A stretch of DNA of 20,970 bases from JAHITU01 sp964486155 (GTDB taxonomy: Bacteria; Patescibacteriota; Minisyncoccia; Phycocordibacterales; UBA12079), in contig CAZAKQ010000012.1 in the NCBI GenBank assembly GCA_964486155.1, positions 1 through 20,970 on the forward strand, read 5' to 3'. The position numbers and the translations under genes were made by a program. Shown in pieces: positions 1 to 6,999 of this stretch; the first letter of the stretch is position 1, and every line of letters starts with the position of its first letter. The notes beneath the pieces are model-generated. The model was not told where the DNA came from, made no database searches, and saw only the letters and a list, made by a program, of their open reading frames with translations.

Positions 1-959
1 CCCCTACACTATGAGTTCCATTCACCCCTCACACTCTCTAGTTTAGCCGTTTCCTATGCACTTCTCAGGTTAAGCCTGAGGCTTTAACATAAGACTAACT
101 ATACCGCCTACACACCCTTTACGCCCAATAATTCCGGATAACGCTTGAGGCCCTCGTATTACCGCTGCTGCTGGCACGAGGTTAGCAGCCCCTTATTCCT
201 GAAGTAACGTCAAAAATTTCCTCCTTCAGAAAAGATTTTTACACCCCGAAGGGATTCATCAATCACGCGGCGTCGCTCCGTCACACTTTCGTGCATTGCG
301 GAAGATTCTCGACTGCAGCCTCCCGTAGGAGTTTGGACAGTATCTCAGTTCCAATGGTGGGGGTCAGGCTCTCACCTCCCCTAAGCGTCATAGCCTTGGT
401 GAGCTATTATCTCACCAACTAGCTGATACTAAGCAGGCCAATTCAGAAGCGATAAATCTTTACCGATTGCTCCTCGCTACACTCGTCGTTTAATTTTCAA
501 TTATCAATTCTCAATTTTCAATGAATTTTCAATGATTAAATGTTCAATGTTAGCGAATTTTGGCGGAGCCAAAATTCATTTTTGAAAATTGAAAATTATT
601 TCATTGATTGAAAATTGTAAATTGTAAATTGTAAATTTTGTTACGAATGCAATGAGGAACAATCGGACCATCGAGTATTATCCTATCTTTCAATAGGTTA
701 TTCTCGACTTCTGTGTTTGTACCTACCTGTTACTACCCAGTTCGCCATGGGCACATCGTGCTGTGCACGATGCGAGTTAAAAGTCGAAAATCTATAATGT
801 CGAAAAGAAAAATTTGCAGAGCAAATTTTTTTACTTTACGGACTTTACAGACTTTATAAACTTTTGACTCATCATACGCAGTATGATGCACCCATTCGAC
901 TTGCATGCCTTATCCACGTCGCCAGCGTTCATCCTGAGCTAGGATCAAACTCTAATTTA
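1..959 (-). rRNA. rrs: 16S ribosomal RNA, 5' part (3' end beyond the window)
   Basis: On the minus strand the gene opens with AGAGTTTGATCCTAGCTCAG and runs through the conserved CCTACGGGAGGC and GTGCCAGCAGC blocks, ending at about E. coli position 690 at the window edge. About 690 E. coli positions occupy 959 nt here; the excess is a roughly 200-nt insertion at 463-667, in helix h10 of the V2 region. The 5' end is inferred by counting back from the AGAGTTTGATC block. The gene stands alone: the 23S and 5S genes are about 12.5 kb away and have a separate promoter. The 515F region reads GCAGCAGCGG instead of GCAGCCGCGG and the 341F region reads GGAGGCTGCAG instead of GGAGGCAGCAG. Confidence 0.97.
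463..667 (-). repeat. Palindromic AT-rich insertion in 16S helix h10
   Basis: The ends CCGATTG and CAATCGG close a long stem in place of the short helix near E. coli 190-220. The interior is built from repeated units resembling TTTTCAA or its complement, centred on a GC-richer hairpin (TTTTGGC, GGA, GCCAAAA). The insert has no ORF of note. It is clearly related to the insertion at 18073-18251 in the 23S gene: both share a CGTCGTTTAATTTTCAATT stretch, the central TTTTGGC hairpin and a flanking block like AATGAGGAA. It probably forms an extended hairpin on the ribosome or is excised; the sequence cannot say which. Confidence 0.85.
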
Positions 960-1243
960 AAACAAATTTGTAAAAACAAATTTGAGAAATGAAACAAAAG
1001 AAAAGGTTGAATCAAATCATGCCTCATCGGCAGACAGGTTCAAATAAAATTCTTTTTTAGAGTTTGACCCAACTTCAAATATGAAGTTGCTCACTTAAAA
1101 TTATTCAAAGGTTTGTGATGTCATACTTCGCACAGGAACATAACATCACAGGTTTTAATTGAATTACGAAAGGTGTATTCGTAATTCAAATTTCTAAACA
1201 CCCATACTATATGAGTATTTAAAAAAATAAATTTTCAAAGAAC
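960..1243 (-). other. 16S rRNA leader with processing-type hairpins
   Basis: This is the transcribed leader between the inferred rrs start point and the mature 16S 5' end. It holds a 12-bp hairpin (TTGAATTACGAA and its complement, about 1158-1188), a second hairpin with TGTGATGT and ACATCACA arms (about 1104-1150) and a short hairpin with ACTTCA arms (about 1072-1087). At 1022-1038 is a 17-bp motif beginning CCTCATCGGC that recurs at 18959-18975. No protein-coding gene is seen. The hairpins may guide RNase III processing or folding. Confidence 0.6.
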
Positions 1244-1249
1244 TCTATC

Positions 1250-1277
1250 ATTATAGCTAAAAAAATAATTTTTGCAA
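1250..1277 (-). promoter_or_regulatory. Promoter of the 16S rRNA gene
   Basis: On the minus strand, TTGCAA (1272-1277) and a perfect TATAAT (1250-1255) are separated by 16 bp. The same arrangement (TTGCAA, 16 bp, TATACT) precedes the 23S gene at 18851-18878, which supports both calls. Transcription would begin near 1243. Confidence 0.8.
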
Positions 1278-1382
1278 ACAAAAAATGTTTTAATTTTATT
1301 TTTTATTTAATTTATGTTATATTCTATTGTAGAATAGTAAATAAATTAAAATAAATTTAAAATAATGAAAGGAAAAGGTATT

Positions 1383-1586
1383 ATGACTGAATTGGATGAT
1401 TTCATTAAAAAACAAAGAAAAAAGGAATTAAAGGAAAAGATAAGAAAAAACAATCCTGTTGTCGAAAAAAATACAGCTACAATTTTTAAAATTCTTGAAT
1501 TAGAAGTTCTTGAAACTGGCCAACCTATGGCTAAAATAATACAAAAAAAATCACTGGAAAATATAATTCCAATAATTTTACTTTAA
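1383..1586 (+). CDS. Small charged hypothetical protein
   Basis: I do not recognise this 67-aa protein. The first half is highly charged and probably helical (KKQRKKELKEKIRKNN at residues 9-24); the second half is more hydrophobic and ends IIPIILL. I chose the ATG at 1383 because AAAGGAAAAGG lies just upstream at Shine-Dalgarno distance; an upstream in-frame ATG at 1365 has no ribosome binding site. The gene is divergent from the 16S promoter and ends in a good terminator at 1613-1648, so it is probably a single-gene unit. Its function is unknown. Confidence 0.6.
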   Translation: MTELDDFIKKQRKKELKEKIRKNNPVVEKNTATIFKILELEVLETGQPMAKIIQKKSLENIIPIILL

Positions 1587-1612
1587 TATTTTAAATTTAA
1601 AAAACTTTAAAC

Positions 1613-1648
1613 CCCGATGATATTTTGAGTTCATCGGGCTTTGTGTTT
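1613..1648 (+). terminator. Rho-independent terminator after the 67-aa gene
   Basis: The arms CCCGATGA and TCATCGGG are separated by 10 nt and followed by CTTTGTGTTT. It lies 27 bases after the stop codon of the upstream gene. Confidence 0.8.
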
Positions 1649-1772
1649 AGACATTACCTTTCAATATTTACTATTCATACAACTTTATTTTACCAAAAAG
1701 TTGCACTTCAAAACGGAATTTTGGTGTTAATTTAAATAAACAATATTTATATAAATTTGAAAAGGAGAAAAC

Positions 1773-2216
1773 ATGTATTTAATAACTGAAATGTCTTTGA
1801 GTAATTTCAAAGAAATATTAGAGAAACACCCGAAAACTCAAGCAAAAGTTGATTTCGTTGAACTATTAGAAAAATTTGAAACAAAAGTTAGCCCTGCTCT
1901 TGAAAAAATGGAAAAAGCTACCAAACACGAACAGGAAAATTGTACTCATTTAAACAAAAAACCGATTTTCAAAGAAAATAAATGTTACAATAAAAAAGGG
2001 ATCGGGTCAGATTGCATAAAGGAACATTTCATAGGAGAAAAGTGTTCTTGTATGAAATTTTTTCCAGGTAATGATGGAGATAAATATACAGTCTGTTTTT
2101 CCTGTGGAGGAAAAATGAGACAGGCTTCAGTGAAGCTTCGATTAAAAAGCCCTCCAATTTCTATTAGTGTTTATATTTGTGACTCATGTCGCTTAACAGA
2201 GATTCAAAATTATTAA
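1773..2216 (+). CDS. Cysteine-rich protein with putative zinc ribbon
   Basis: This 147-aa protein is not recognised. It has a helical, charged N-terminal half (residues 1-55) and a cysteine-rich C-terminal half with nine cysteines (57, 71, 81, 91, 93, 108, 111, 136, 139). Two CxxC pairs, CFSC at 108-111 and CDSC at 136-139, are spaced as in a four-cysteine zinc ribbon; that is the only functional hint and it is an inference. The start is fixed by AAAAGGAGAAAAC directly before the ATG. The next gene starts 19 nt after the stop with its own strong Shine-Dalgarno site, so the two are probably co-transcribed and end at the terminator at 2559-2598. Confidence 0.75.
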   Translation: MYLITEMSLSNFKEILEKHPKTQAKVDFVELLEKFETKVSPALEKMEKATKHEQENCTHLNKKPIFKENKCYNKKGIGSDCIKEHFIGEKCSCMKFFPGNDGDKYTVCFSCGGKMRQASVKLRLKSPPISISVYICDSCRLTEIQNY

Positions 2217-2235
2217 ACTTTTAAAGGAGGTTTTT

Positions 2236-2532
2236 ATGAAGACTACATTGATGTATTTTTCTGGAATAGTGCTTGATAGAATACTTTTTAAAAGATCACA
2301 TATGAAAAAAAATAATTTTTTTCATCCTTTGTTGCAATTAGAAATAGGAGGTAAAAAAATATCAGAAATAACAATTATTAGATATTACTCTAACCCAAGT
2401 AATAAAGTGTCTTCCGAAGGTCTTTTTTATGTATTAGGAAATCATCCTATTGCAAAAGGAGATTCATTCTGTATCTCAGGAGAAGGCTTTTTTGTAAACG
2501 GAGCCTCTGTTATTTACAGTTGTTACAAATAA
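2236..2532 (+). CDS. Small hypothetical protein, second gene of a two-gene unit
   Basis: This 98-aa protein is of unknown function. The ATG is preceded by TTAAAGGAGGTTTTT, an almost ideal Shine-Dalgarno site. The C-terminal two-thirds alternates short hydrophobic and polar stretches with many glycines (GLFYVLGNHP, ISGEGFFVNG), which suggests a small beta-rich fold. It has no transmembrane segment and no catalytic motif I can name. It follows the zinc-ribbon gene by 19 nt and precedes a terminator. Confidence 0.7.
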   Translation: MKTTLMYFSGIVLDRILFKRSHMKKNNFFHPLLQLEIGGKKISEITIIRYYSNPSNKVSSEGLFYVLGNHPIAKGDSFCISGEGFFVNGASVIYSCYK

Positions 2533-2558
2533 ACATTATGGGTCTAGGATTAAGCAAA

Positions 2559-2598
2559 ACGATGTTGCAATTTATCGCAACATCGTTGTTTTTTGTTT
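2559..2598 (+). terminator. Rho-independent terminator of the 1773-2532 unit
   Basis: A perfect 10-bp stem (ACGATGTTGC and GCAACATCGT) with an 8-nt loop is followed by TGTTTTTTGTTT. Confidence 0.85.
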
Positions 2599-2610
2599 AA
2601 ATTTAGTTTA

Positions 2611-2693
2611 GAGGTACGACCACGACACTATTAGAAGTCCGATTTCCTTAGGGGTCGGACTTCGTTCTAAAGGTCATAGTTAATGGAAACCTC
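2611..2693 (+). repeat. Short dispersed element, bi-palindromic family, divergent copy
   Basis: It begins GAGGTACGACC, ends GGAAACCTC and contains a TTCTAAAGGTCAT core like the copies at 3068-3145, 7000-7090 and 18945-19042. An AGAAGTCCGA / TCGGACTTC palindrome pair is nested inside it. It has no coding capacity. Confidence 0.5.
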
Positions 2694-2726
2694 AATTGAA
2701 AGTCATAAAAGGAAATGTAAAATAGA

Positions 2727-2756
2727 TTGACTTTTTTTTGTAGTTGTTAATATATA
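2727..2756 (+). promoter_or_regulatory. Promoter in front of a candidate small RNA
   Basis: TTGACT (2727-2732), an 18-bp spacer and TATATA (2751-2756) lie in a stretch with no downstream ORF, pointing to a short non-coding transcript. Confidence 0.5.
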
Positions 2757-2762
2757 GGTATT

Positions 2763-2822
2763 AGTGCTTCTTTGTGAAGCTCCGAGAAACCCCATCATTT
2801 TGATGGGGTTTCGATTTTCTAC
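2763..2822 (+). ncRNA. Candidate small RNA with two hairpins
   Basis: Downstream of the promoter-like sequence at 2727-2756 there is no reading frame. Instead there is a small hairpin (GCTTC, TTTGT, GAAGC) followed within a few bases by a strong terminator-like hairpin (GAAACCCCATCA, three-base loop, TGATGGGGTTTC, at 2786-2812) and GATTTTCT. A transcript of about 60 nt would result. It matches no RNA family I can recognise (not SRP RNA, tmRNA, 6S or RNase P). Alternatively the terminator may simply shield neighbouring units. Confidence 0.4.
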
Positions 2823-2824
2823 TT

Positions 2825-3010
2825 ATACCTACCTAAAAAGAAATTTATAAAAATACTTTTAATGTTATCAAAATCTTTTATAGATGTTTTTCCGATTTTT
2901 CTTAATAACCTTTTTGTACTTAAAAATGAAAGAAAAACTTTGCTGCTGTGCTTACTGCCGTGCTTGGAGGACGGCAGACTTGAAATTATAAGACGAAGTG
3001 CTTTTATTTG
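2825..3010. other. Intergenic stretch without a gene
   Basis: It is AT-rich with no supported ORF. The only structure noted is a 7-bp hairpin (CTGCCGT at 2955-2961 and ACGGCAG at 2971-2977). I see no RNA family signature. Confidence 0.5.
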
Positions 3011-3050
3011 AAAAGTCCGACAACCAATTGGTTGTCGGACTTTTTTGTTT
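3011..3050. terminator. Perfect 34-bp palindrome acting as a terminator
   Basis: AAAAGTCCGACAACCAA and its exact complement (3011-3044) form a 17-bp dyad, followed on the plus strand by TTGTTTT. It could terminate transcription from either side; on the minus strand it lies downstream of secF. Confidence 0.65.
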
Positions 3051-3067
3051 TATTAATTAATTATTTA

Positions 3068-3145
3068 GAAGTACGACTTCGGCATTGGTAGAACAAAAAC
3101 GAATTACTAAAGGTTACTGATATACACGTCAAGAAGTCGGACTTC
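3068..3145 (+). repeat. Bi-palindromic dispersed element
   Basis: It is bounded by two 13-nt near-palindromes, GAAGTACGACTTC (3068-3080) and GAAGTCGGACTTC (3133-3145), with a core containing ATTACTAAAGG and TACACGT. The copy at 18945-19042 (reverse orientation) shares the ends and core, and those at 2611 and 7000 are more divergent. It resembles REP/BIME or a tiny non-autonomous element. Confidence 0.7.
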
Positions 3146-3170
3146 AAATGCATCAAATTTGGATTTATTT

Positions 3171-4109
3171 TTAGGCTCTCTTTTTGAATAAAGTAAGTAA
3201 AGGAGAGGCTAAGAAAATTGATGAATAAGTTCCCACAACCACACCCATGGAAAGGATTAGGGCGAATTGTTTTGTGGATTCTCCTCCAAAGAAATATAAA
3301 GCCAATAACACAATTAAAGTAGTTAACGAAGTGTTAATTGAACGCACTATAGTTTGTGATAATGACTTCCCTACTATTTTATCAAAATTTTCATTTTTAG
3401 AATGCTTAAGATTTTCCCGTACTCTATCAAAAACTACTATGGTATCATTAACAGAAAATCCTAAGATAGCTAAAATAGCCATTATAAAAATTGTATTGAT
3501 TTGATAATCAATAAACATAGATCCAAGCAAAGCATATATTCCGGTTGGAATTAAAATATCATGAACTAAAGCTGTAATAGCTGCAAAACCATAATTCCAA
3601 GAAGATACTTTATTTTCAGATTTAATTACTTCAGTTACTTTTCTAAAAGCAAAAGCTACAAATAAGATAATAGCTATTACTACTATTAAAATAGCCCAAA
3701 GAGCTTTGTCTTTTAGTTCTTCTCCAATAGCTGGGCCAATTGAGTTATATCGTTCTTCTGTTATCTGATATTTATTATCTTGACTTAATACTGACAAAAC
3801 TGATTGTCTTTCTGATTCAGTTAGATCACGCGTCCTTAGAATTATACCTTTTAGACTGTCCGATTTTTCAGTTGTAGTTTCTTGGATAGTAAAATTCCCT
3901 AATTCCAATTTAGCTAGTTCTATTTTTAATTCTTCTAATTCAGGAACTTCAATATCAAGAGAAGTCATTGGATAAGAAATCTCAGTAATAGCCCCTCCTT
4001 TAAAATCTATACCATAATTTAGCCCAAAATAAGCAATAGAAAAAATAGAAAGAATTACCAAAATGGCTGATATTGAAAAAAATATTTTTTTATTTTTAAT
4101 TACGAACAT
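3171..4109 (-). CDS. secF: Protein translocase subunit SecF
   Basis: SecF is the membrane partner of SecD; together they use the proton gradient to help pull secreted proteins through SecYEG. The 312-aa length is typical. Visible signatures are a first membrane segment (about 8-28) followed by GIDFKGG at 33-39, a periplasmic domain to about 130 ending in the SIGPAIGEELKDKA block, then five membrane segments including VHDILI and GFSVNDTIVVFDRVREN, and the conserved tail RSINTSLTTL to FGGESTKQFAL. No secD lies next to it: the upstream neighbour on the same strand is a PAP2 phosphatase, and secD must be elsewhere. No Shine-Dalgarno sequence precedes the ATG. Confidence 0.96.
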   Translation of the reverse strand: MFVIKNKKIFFSISAILVILSIFSIAYFGLNYGIDFKGGAITEISYPMTSLDIEVPELEELKIELAKLELGNFTIQETTTEKSDSLKGIILRTRDLTESERQSVLSVLSQDNKYQITEERYNSIGPAIGEELKDKALWAILIVVIAIILFVAFAFRKVTEVIKSENKVSSWNYGFAAITALVHDILIPTGIYALLGSMFIDYQINTIFIMAILAILGFSVNDTIVVFDRVRENLKHSKNENFDKIVGKSLSQTIVRSINTSLTTLIVLLALYFFGGESTKQFALILSMGVVVGTYSSIFLASPLLTLFKKRA

Positions 4110-4127
4110 TTATTTAGTTGATTAGTT

Positions 4128-4145
4128 ACCTGCCTGTCGGCAGGT
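4128..4145. repeat. Short hairpin ACCTGCC / GGCAGGT
   Basis: A 7-bp GC-rich stem with a TGTC loop lies just upstream of secF. It stands out in AT-rich DNA; related CCTGTC/GGCAGACAGG strings occur in the 16S leader and near 18960. Confidence 0.5.
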
Positions 4146-4182
4146 AGATTAGGTAGTTAGTCCACCAACTGGCGGATTAGAG

Positions 4183-4208
4183 AAAAAATCGCTTTGCGAT
4201 TTTTTTTA
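4183..4208 (-). terminator. Terminator after the PAP2 phosphatase gene
   Basis: A 10-bp stem, AAAAAATCGC and GCGATTTTTT with a TTT loop, is flanked by T- or A-runs so that it could work on both strands. It separates the PAP2 gene from secF. Confidence 0.7.
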
Positions 4209-4274
4209 ATTTATAAATTTTAATTTATATTAGTTGATTATATATTAAATGAGCAGAAAAAACAAAATTTTTAT

Positions 4275-4787
4275 CTATTTAAAAAAATTATGATATTTTT
4301 CTGATTTTTTTAAAATTAAAATTCCCAAAATACCAAAAACAAATCCTGCTAAAACATCCAGAGGCCAATGTACTCCTATAATAATTCTGGATAAACCTAT
4401 TAGAGTCGCTAAAACTATAAAAATAATTCCTGTATTTTTATGATATAGATAAGTAATAGTAGCTAAAGCAAAAGACAAAACTGTATGACCTGAAGGTATA
4501 GAATCATTACCTCCATGCTCAATCAATAACTTTATATTCTCTAATTCTAAAAAAGGTCTAGGACTATAATAAAAATACTTTATTATTTTTGCAATAATCC
4601 AAATAATAATTGGGTAGAAAATTATTTTTAAAAATTGTTCAAGAGTGATTTTTTTAAATAAAAACAATAATAGCACCCCAAAAAACATCCACCAAATTAA
4701 CCAATCAGTAATAAAGATTACGATAGTATCAAATAATTCATTTTGTAAAGCCAAATTATTTAAATAATGGAAAATTTTTTCATTCAT
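4275..4787 (-). CDS. PAP2-family membrane phosphatase (BcrC-type undecaprenyl-diphosphatase likely)
   Basis: This 170-aa membrane protein carries all three PAP2 phosphatase signatures: K70-x6-R77-P78, PSGH at 98-101 and SR at 133-134 with H140 and D144 (SRx5HxxxD). The conserved histidines are the nucleophile and the acid-base residue in this family. About five hydrophobic segments surround the motifs. Small proteins of this type commonly dephosphorylate undecaprenyl diphosphate to recycle the lipid carrier of cell-wall and surface-glycan synthesis, which fits the nearby sugar transferase and RodA; the exact lipid substrate is an inference. The ATG directly abuts a strong hairpin (4786-4827), and no Shine-Dalgarno sequence is seen. 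Confidence 0.93.
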   Translation of the reverse strand: MNEKIFHYLNNLALQNELFDTIVIFITDWLIWWMFFGVLLLFLFKKITLEQFLKIIFYPIIIWIIAKIIKYFYYSPRPFLELENIKLLIEHGGNDSIPSGHTVLSFALATITYLYHKNTGIIFIVLATLIGLSRIIIGVHWPLDVLAGFVFGILGILILKKSEKYHNFFK

Positions 4788-4827
4788 CCCGTTAGAAATA
4801 CTTTACTAAAAGTATTTCTAACGGGAT
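4786..4827 (-). promoter_or_regulatory. Strong hairpin overlapping the PAP2 start codon
   Basis: TCCCGTTAGAAATACTTT and its exact complement form an 18-bp stem with a 4-nt loop (4787-4826), extended by one more pair that includes the U of the AUG. In the minus-strand transcript the stem ends inside the start codon. A partial related sequence (TCTAACGGAAT) lies at about 4893-4903. It could control translation or be the end of an inserted short repeat. Confidence 0.65.
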
Positions 4828-4950
4828 AAGCCCCTACACTTTTAGTAAATTATCTTAAATTAAATTAGTAATTTTTAATCCCGCCAAATCTCTAACGGAA
4901 TTCATAATTAATATTATAGCAAAATTATAAAAAGTATGAAGAAATATTAC

Positions 4951-4979
4951 TTGACATAATAATATAATGTTGATATATT
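4951..4979 (+). promoter_or_regulatory. Promoter of the 54-aa zinc-finger-like gene
   Basis: A perfect TTGACA (4951-4956), a 17-bp spacer and TATATT (4974-4979) lie 40 bp before the ATG at 5020. Confidence 0.85.
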
Positions 4980-5019
4980 AACAAACATTAATTTATAAAA
5001 ATTTAAAAGGAAGTTAATT

Positions 5020-5184
5020 ATGCAAGTAATTTGTTCTTATTGTAATAAAGATCTTGGAGAGAAAGAACCTTTAGGAAACAAAAAAATTTCTCATGGAGCA
5101 TGCAAACAATGTGCTCAAAAAGAACTGGCAGAAATAATGGAGAGACCTTCTTCTTCTGGAAAAATAAAAGCAAAAAAAGAATAA
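5020..5184 (+). CDS. 54-aa zinc-finger-like small protein
   Basis: The gene encodes a 54-residue protein starting MQVICSYCNKDLGEKEPLG. It has a CSYC pair near residues 5-8 and a CKQC pair at 28-31 preceded by ISHG, a four-cysteine zinc-knuckle layout, and a basic tail (KIKAKKE). Similar tiny CxxC...HGxCxxC proteins are found in many bacteria without a firm function; metal binding is an inference. The gene is well delimited: a consensus promoter at 4951-4979, AAAAGGAAG as Shine-Dalgarno site and a strong terminator at 5211-5255. It is a single-gene unit on the opposite strand to its neighbours. Confidence 0.85.
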   Translation: MQVICSYCNKDLGEKEPLGNKKISHGACKQCAQKELAEIMERPSSSGKIKAKKE

Positions 5185-5210
5185 GGTTTTTGTTGTAATA
5201 AAATAGGGTG

Positions 5211-5255
5211 AGGTTTTGAGTGAAGTATAAACGGAACTCAAAACCTTTTTTTTTT
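5211..5255 (+). terminator. Terminator of the 54-aa gene
   Basis: The stem AGGTTTTGAGT / ACTCAAAACCT with a 14-nt loop is followed by nine T. Confidence 0.9.
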
Positions 5256-5265
5256 GGATATTTTA

Positions 5266-5306
5266 TAACAAAAACATCAATCGCAGGCTCTGTTGAGCCT
5301 GCGATT
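5266..5306 (-). terminator. Terminator of the sugar transferase gene
   Basis: A perfect 12-bp stem (AATCGCAGGCTC / GAGCCTGCGATT, loop of 4) is followed on the minus strand by GATGTTTTTGTT. It lies 14 bp past the stop codon. Confidence 0.88.
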
Positions 5307-5319
5307 GAGAGTTTTTTAA

Positions 5320-6672
5320 TTATTTTCCTACCCGAGAAACTAAAGTCTTAACAGTTTTAAGAGCTATTTTTAAATCAATAATAAATGAACGATTTTTTAT
5401 ATAAAATAAATCATAGGACAATTTTTCTCTGGTTAATTTTAAATTTGTCTCGTGATGAGGAGCTTCTTTTTGATAAACCTGAGCCCAGCCAGATAACCCA
5501 GGTTTAATTAGATGTCTTATTCCATAATGAGGTATTTCTTTTTCATATTTTTCTACTGCTGAGATAAATTCAGGCCTAGGCCCAATCAAAGAAACATCTC
5601 CTTTTAACACATTCCATAACTGTGGTAATTCATCAATTCTCCAATTTCGTAAATATTTCCCTATTTTAGTTACTTTATTTCCATCTTCGCCCCATTTTCC
5701 GCCATCTGTCGGAGTCTGGGTCATTGTTCTAAATTTTATTAATTTAATTATTCCATTATTACGTCCTATTCTTTCAGGATAATAAAATAGAGGGCCTCTA
5801 TCTTCAATTTTCATTAAAATAAAGACTATCGGATAAAAAATTAAAGAAATTAAAGCTAAAGGTAAAGCAATACTAATATCCATTATTCTTTTCAGAATAT
5901 TATATATATGTTTTTTAGAGGAATTTACATTTTCTAAAAACCAATTATAGTGAATAAGCGATAAAGGAATTTTGTCAAATACATCTTCATATATTTTGTG
6001 TATATCTAAAAATTTTATTTTTGAAAAGATTAAATTATAAAAATAAGGAATATATTTTTGTAATTCTTCATCTTTTAAATCTAAAACTATAGTAGAAATA
6101 TTTTTTTCAAATACTGGGTTCATTATTTCTTTCTCAAAATCAATTTCTGGATTTTTATCTAAGTCCAAACAAATCACAAATTTTAAATTATACCAAGGGT
6201 TATTATTAACTTCTTGTTTCAATTGTTCCATTTCTTTTCCTCTTCCGATCAAAATTGCGTCCAATTTTTTCTTAATACCTAAGAAAGCAATGATATAAAC
6301 TCTCCATATTAAAATTAAAGTAAGAGATACTGCTAAGTATATAAGAATAATTGTTTTAGGAGCTAAGCCAAAAATCGGAATAAAATAGAAGAAAATAATC
6401 GCAATAATACTATTAATTATTTGAGCTGTAAAAATTTCAGAAAAGAAATTTCTATGATTAATTAAGGCTTTTCTTTCATAAAAACCAGCAATAAAAAACA
6501 CTACTATCCAGATAAAAAATAAAATAGCAAAAGGTCCTAAGTGATTTAAAAATACTTGATAAGATGGAATCTGACTATGTCTAATTGTTAAAGTTAACCA
6601 CAAAGAAAGGGTTAGAAATAATATATCCCCTATGAAAAGCATTATTGGTTCTTTTTTATTTAGTATAAGCAC
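5320..6672 (-). CDS. Polyprenyl-phosphate sugar-1-phosphate transferase (exopolysaccharide initiating enzyme)
   Basis: Enzymes of this family start surface-polysaccharide repeat units by moving a sugar phosphate from a nucleotide sugar onto undecaprenyl phosphate in the inner membrane. The 450-aa length and two-part layout fit the WbaP/CpsE type: four or so hydrophobic segments (about 12-30, 46-64, 85-103, 106-130), a cytosolic Rossmann-like stretch (about 135-225), a further hydrophobic segment (265-288), then the catalytic domain with KRIMD (261-265), KFRTM (313-317), DELPQLWNVLKGDVSLIGPRP (347-367) and KPGLSGWAQV (390-399). The sugar cannot be read from sequence. The start is probably GTG at 6672; ATG at 6642 is an alternative, and neither has a Shine-Dalgarno site. 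It is divergent from the glycosyltransferase at 7143. Confidence 0.93.
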   Translation of the reverse strand: MLILNKKEPIMLFIGDILFLTLSLWLTLTIRHSQIPSYQVFLNHLGPFAILFFIWIVVFFIAGFYERKALINHRNFFSEIFTAQIINSIIAIIFFYFIPIFGLAPKTIILIYLAVSLTLILIWRVYIIAFLGIKKKLDAILIGRGKEMEQLKQEVNNNPWYNLKFVICLDLDKNPEIDFEKEIMNPVFEKNISTIVLDLKDEELQKYIPYFYNLIFSKIKFLDIHKIYEDVFDKIPLSLIHYNWFLENVNSSKKHIYNILKRIMDISIALPLALISLIFYPIVFILMKIEDRGPLFYYPERIGRNNGIIKLIKFRTMTQTPTDGGKWGEDGNKVTKIGKYLRNWRIDELPQLWNVLKGDVSLIGPRPEFISAVEKYEKEIPHYGIRHLIKPGLSGWAQVYQKEAPHHETNLKLTREKLSYDLFYIKNRSFIIDLKIALKTVKTLVSRVGK

Positions 6673-6857
6673 AAGCTTTTAATTTAAAAAATCAAAAGAA
6701 TTAAAAATGATAAATTGAAAATTAAAAATTAATTTATTAATTTTTTAAATAAATGATTTAGCATTTTTAATTTATAATTTATAATTCTAAAGATAAATCT
6801 TTAATTCATCTTTAGGTTGATTATATAGGATTTTAGAAGGAAATGGAAGAAAAATCT

Positions 6858-6889
6858 ACATTCTATCATTCTATAGAATGATAGAATGT
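6858..6889. repeat. Perfect 32-bp palindrome
   Basis: ACATTCTATCATTCTA followed by its exact complement, with no spacer. No T-run suited to a terminator follows. It may be a cruciform or dimer-binding site. Confidence 0.7.
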
Positions 6890-6926
6890 TATTTGATTAT
6901 TTTATAAAATAACTTTTCTCCTTTTT

Positions 6927-6968
6927 TAAACCTCTACTATTCCAACCGGTTGGAATAATAGAGGTTTA
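6927..6968. repeat. 42-bp palindrome with one mismatch
   Basis: The arms TAAACCTCTACTATTCCAACC and its complement meet at ACCGGT. The inner TATTCCA / TGGAATA pair also occurs at the centre of the 62-bp palindrome at 11007-11068. Confidence 0.65.
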
Positions 6969-6999
6969 TGGACTGTTACGGAAATTTTGTATGAAAAGA

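Noticed and set aside
2611..3145. Closely spaced repeats as a CRISPR array
   Set aside because: The copies are divergent, few and dispersed, with no regular spacers and no cas genes.
3247..3504. Open frame on the plus strand inside secF
   Set aside because: It is the antisense shadow of a well-supported gene.
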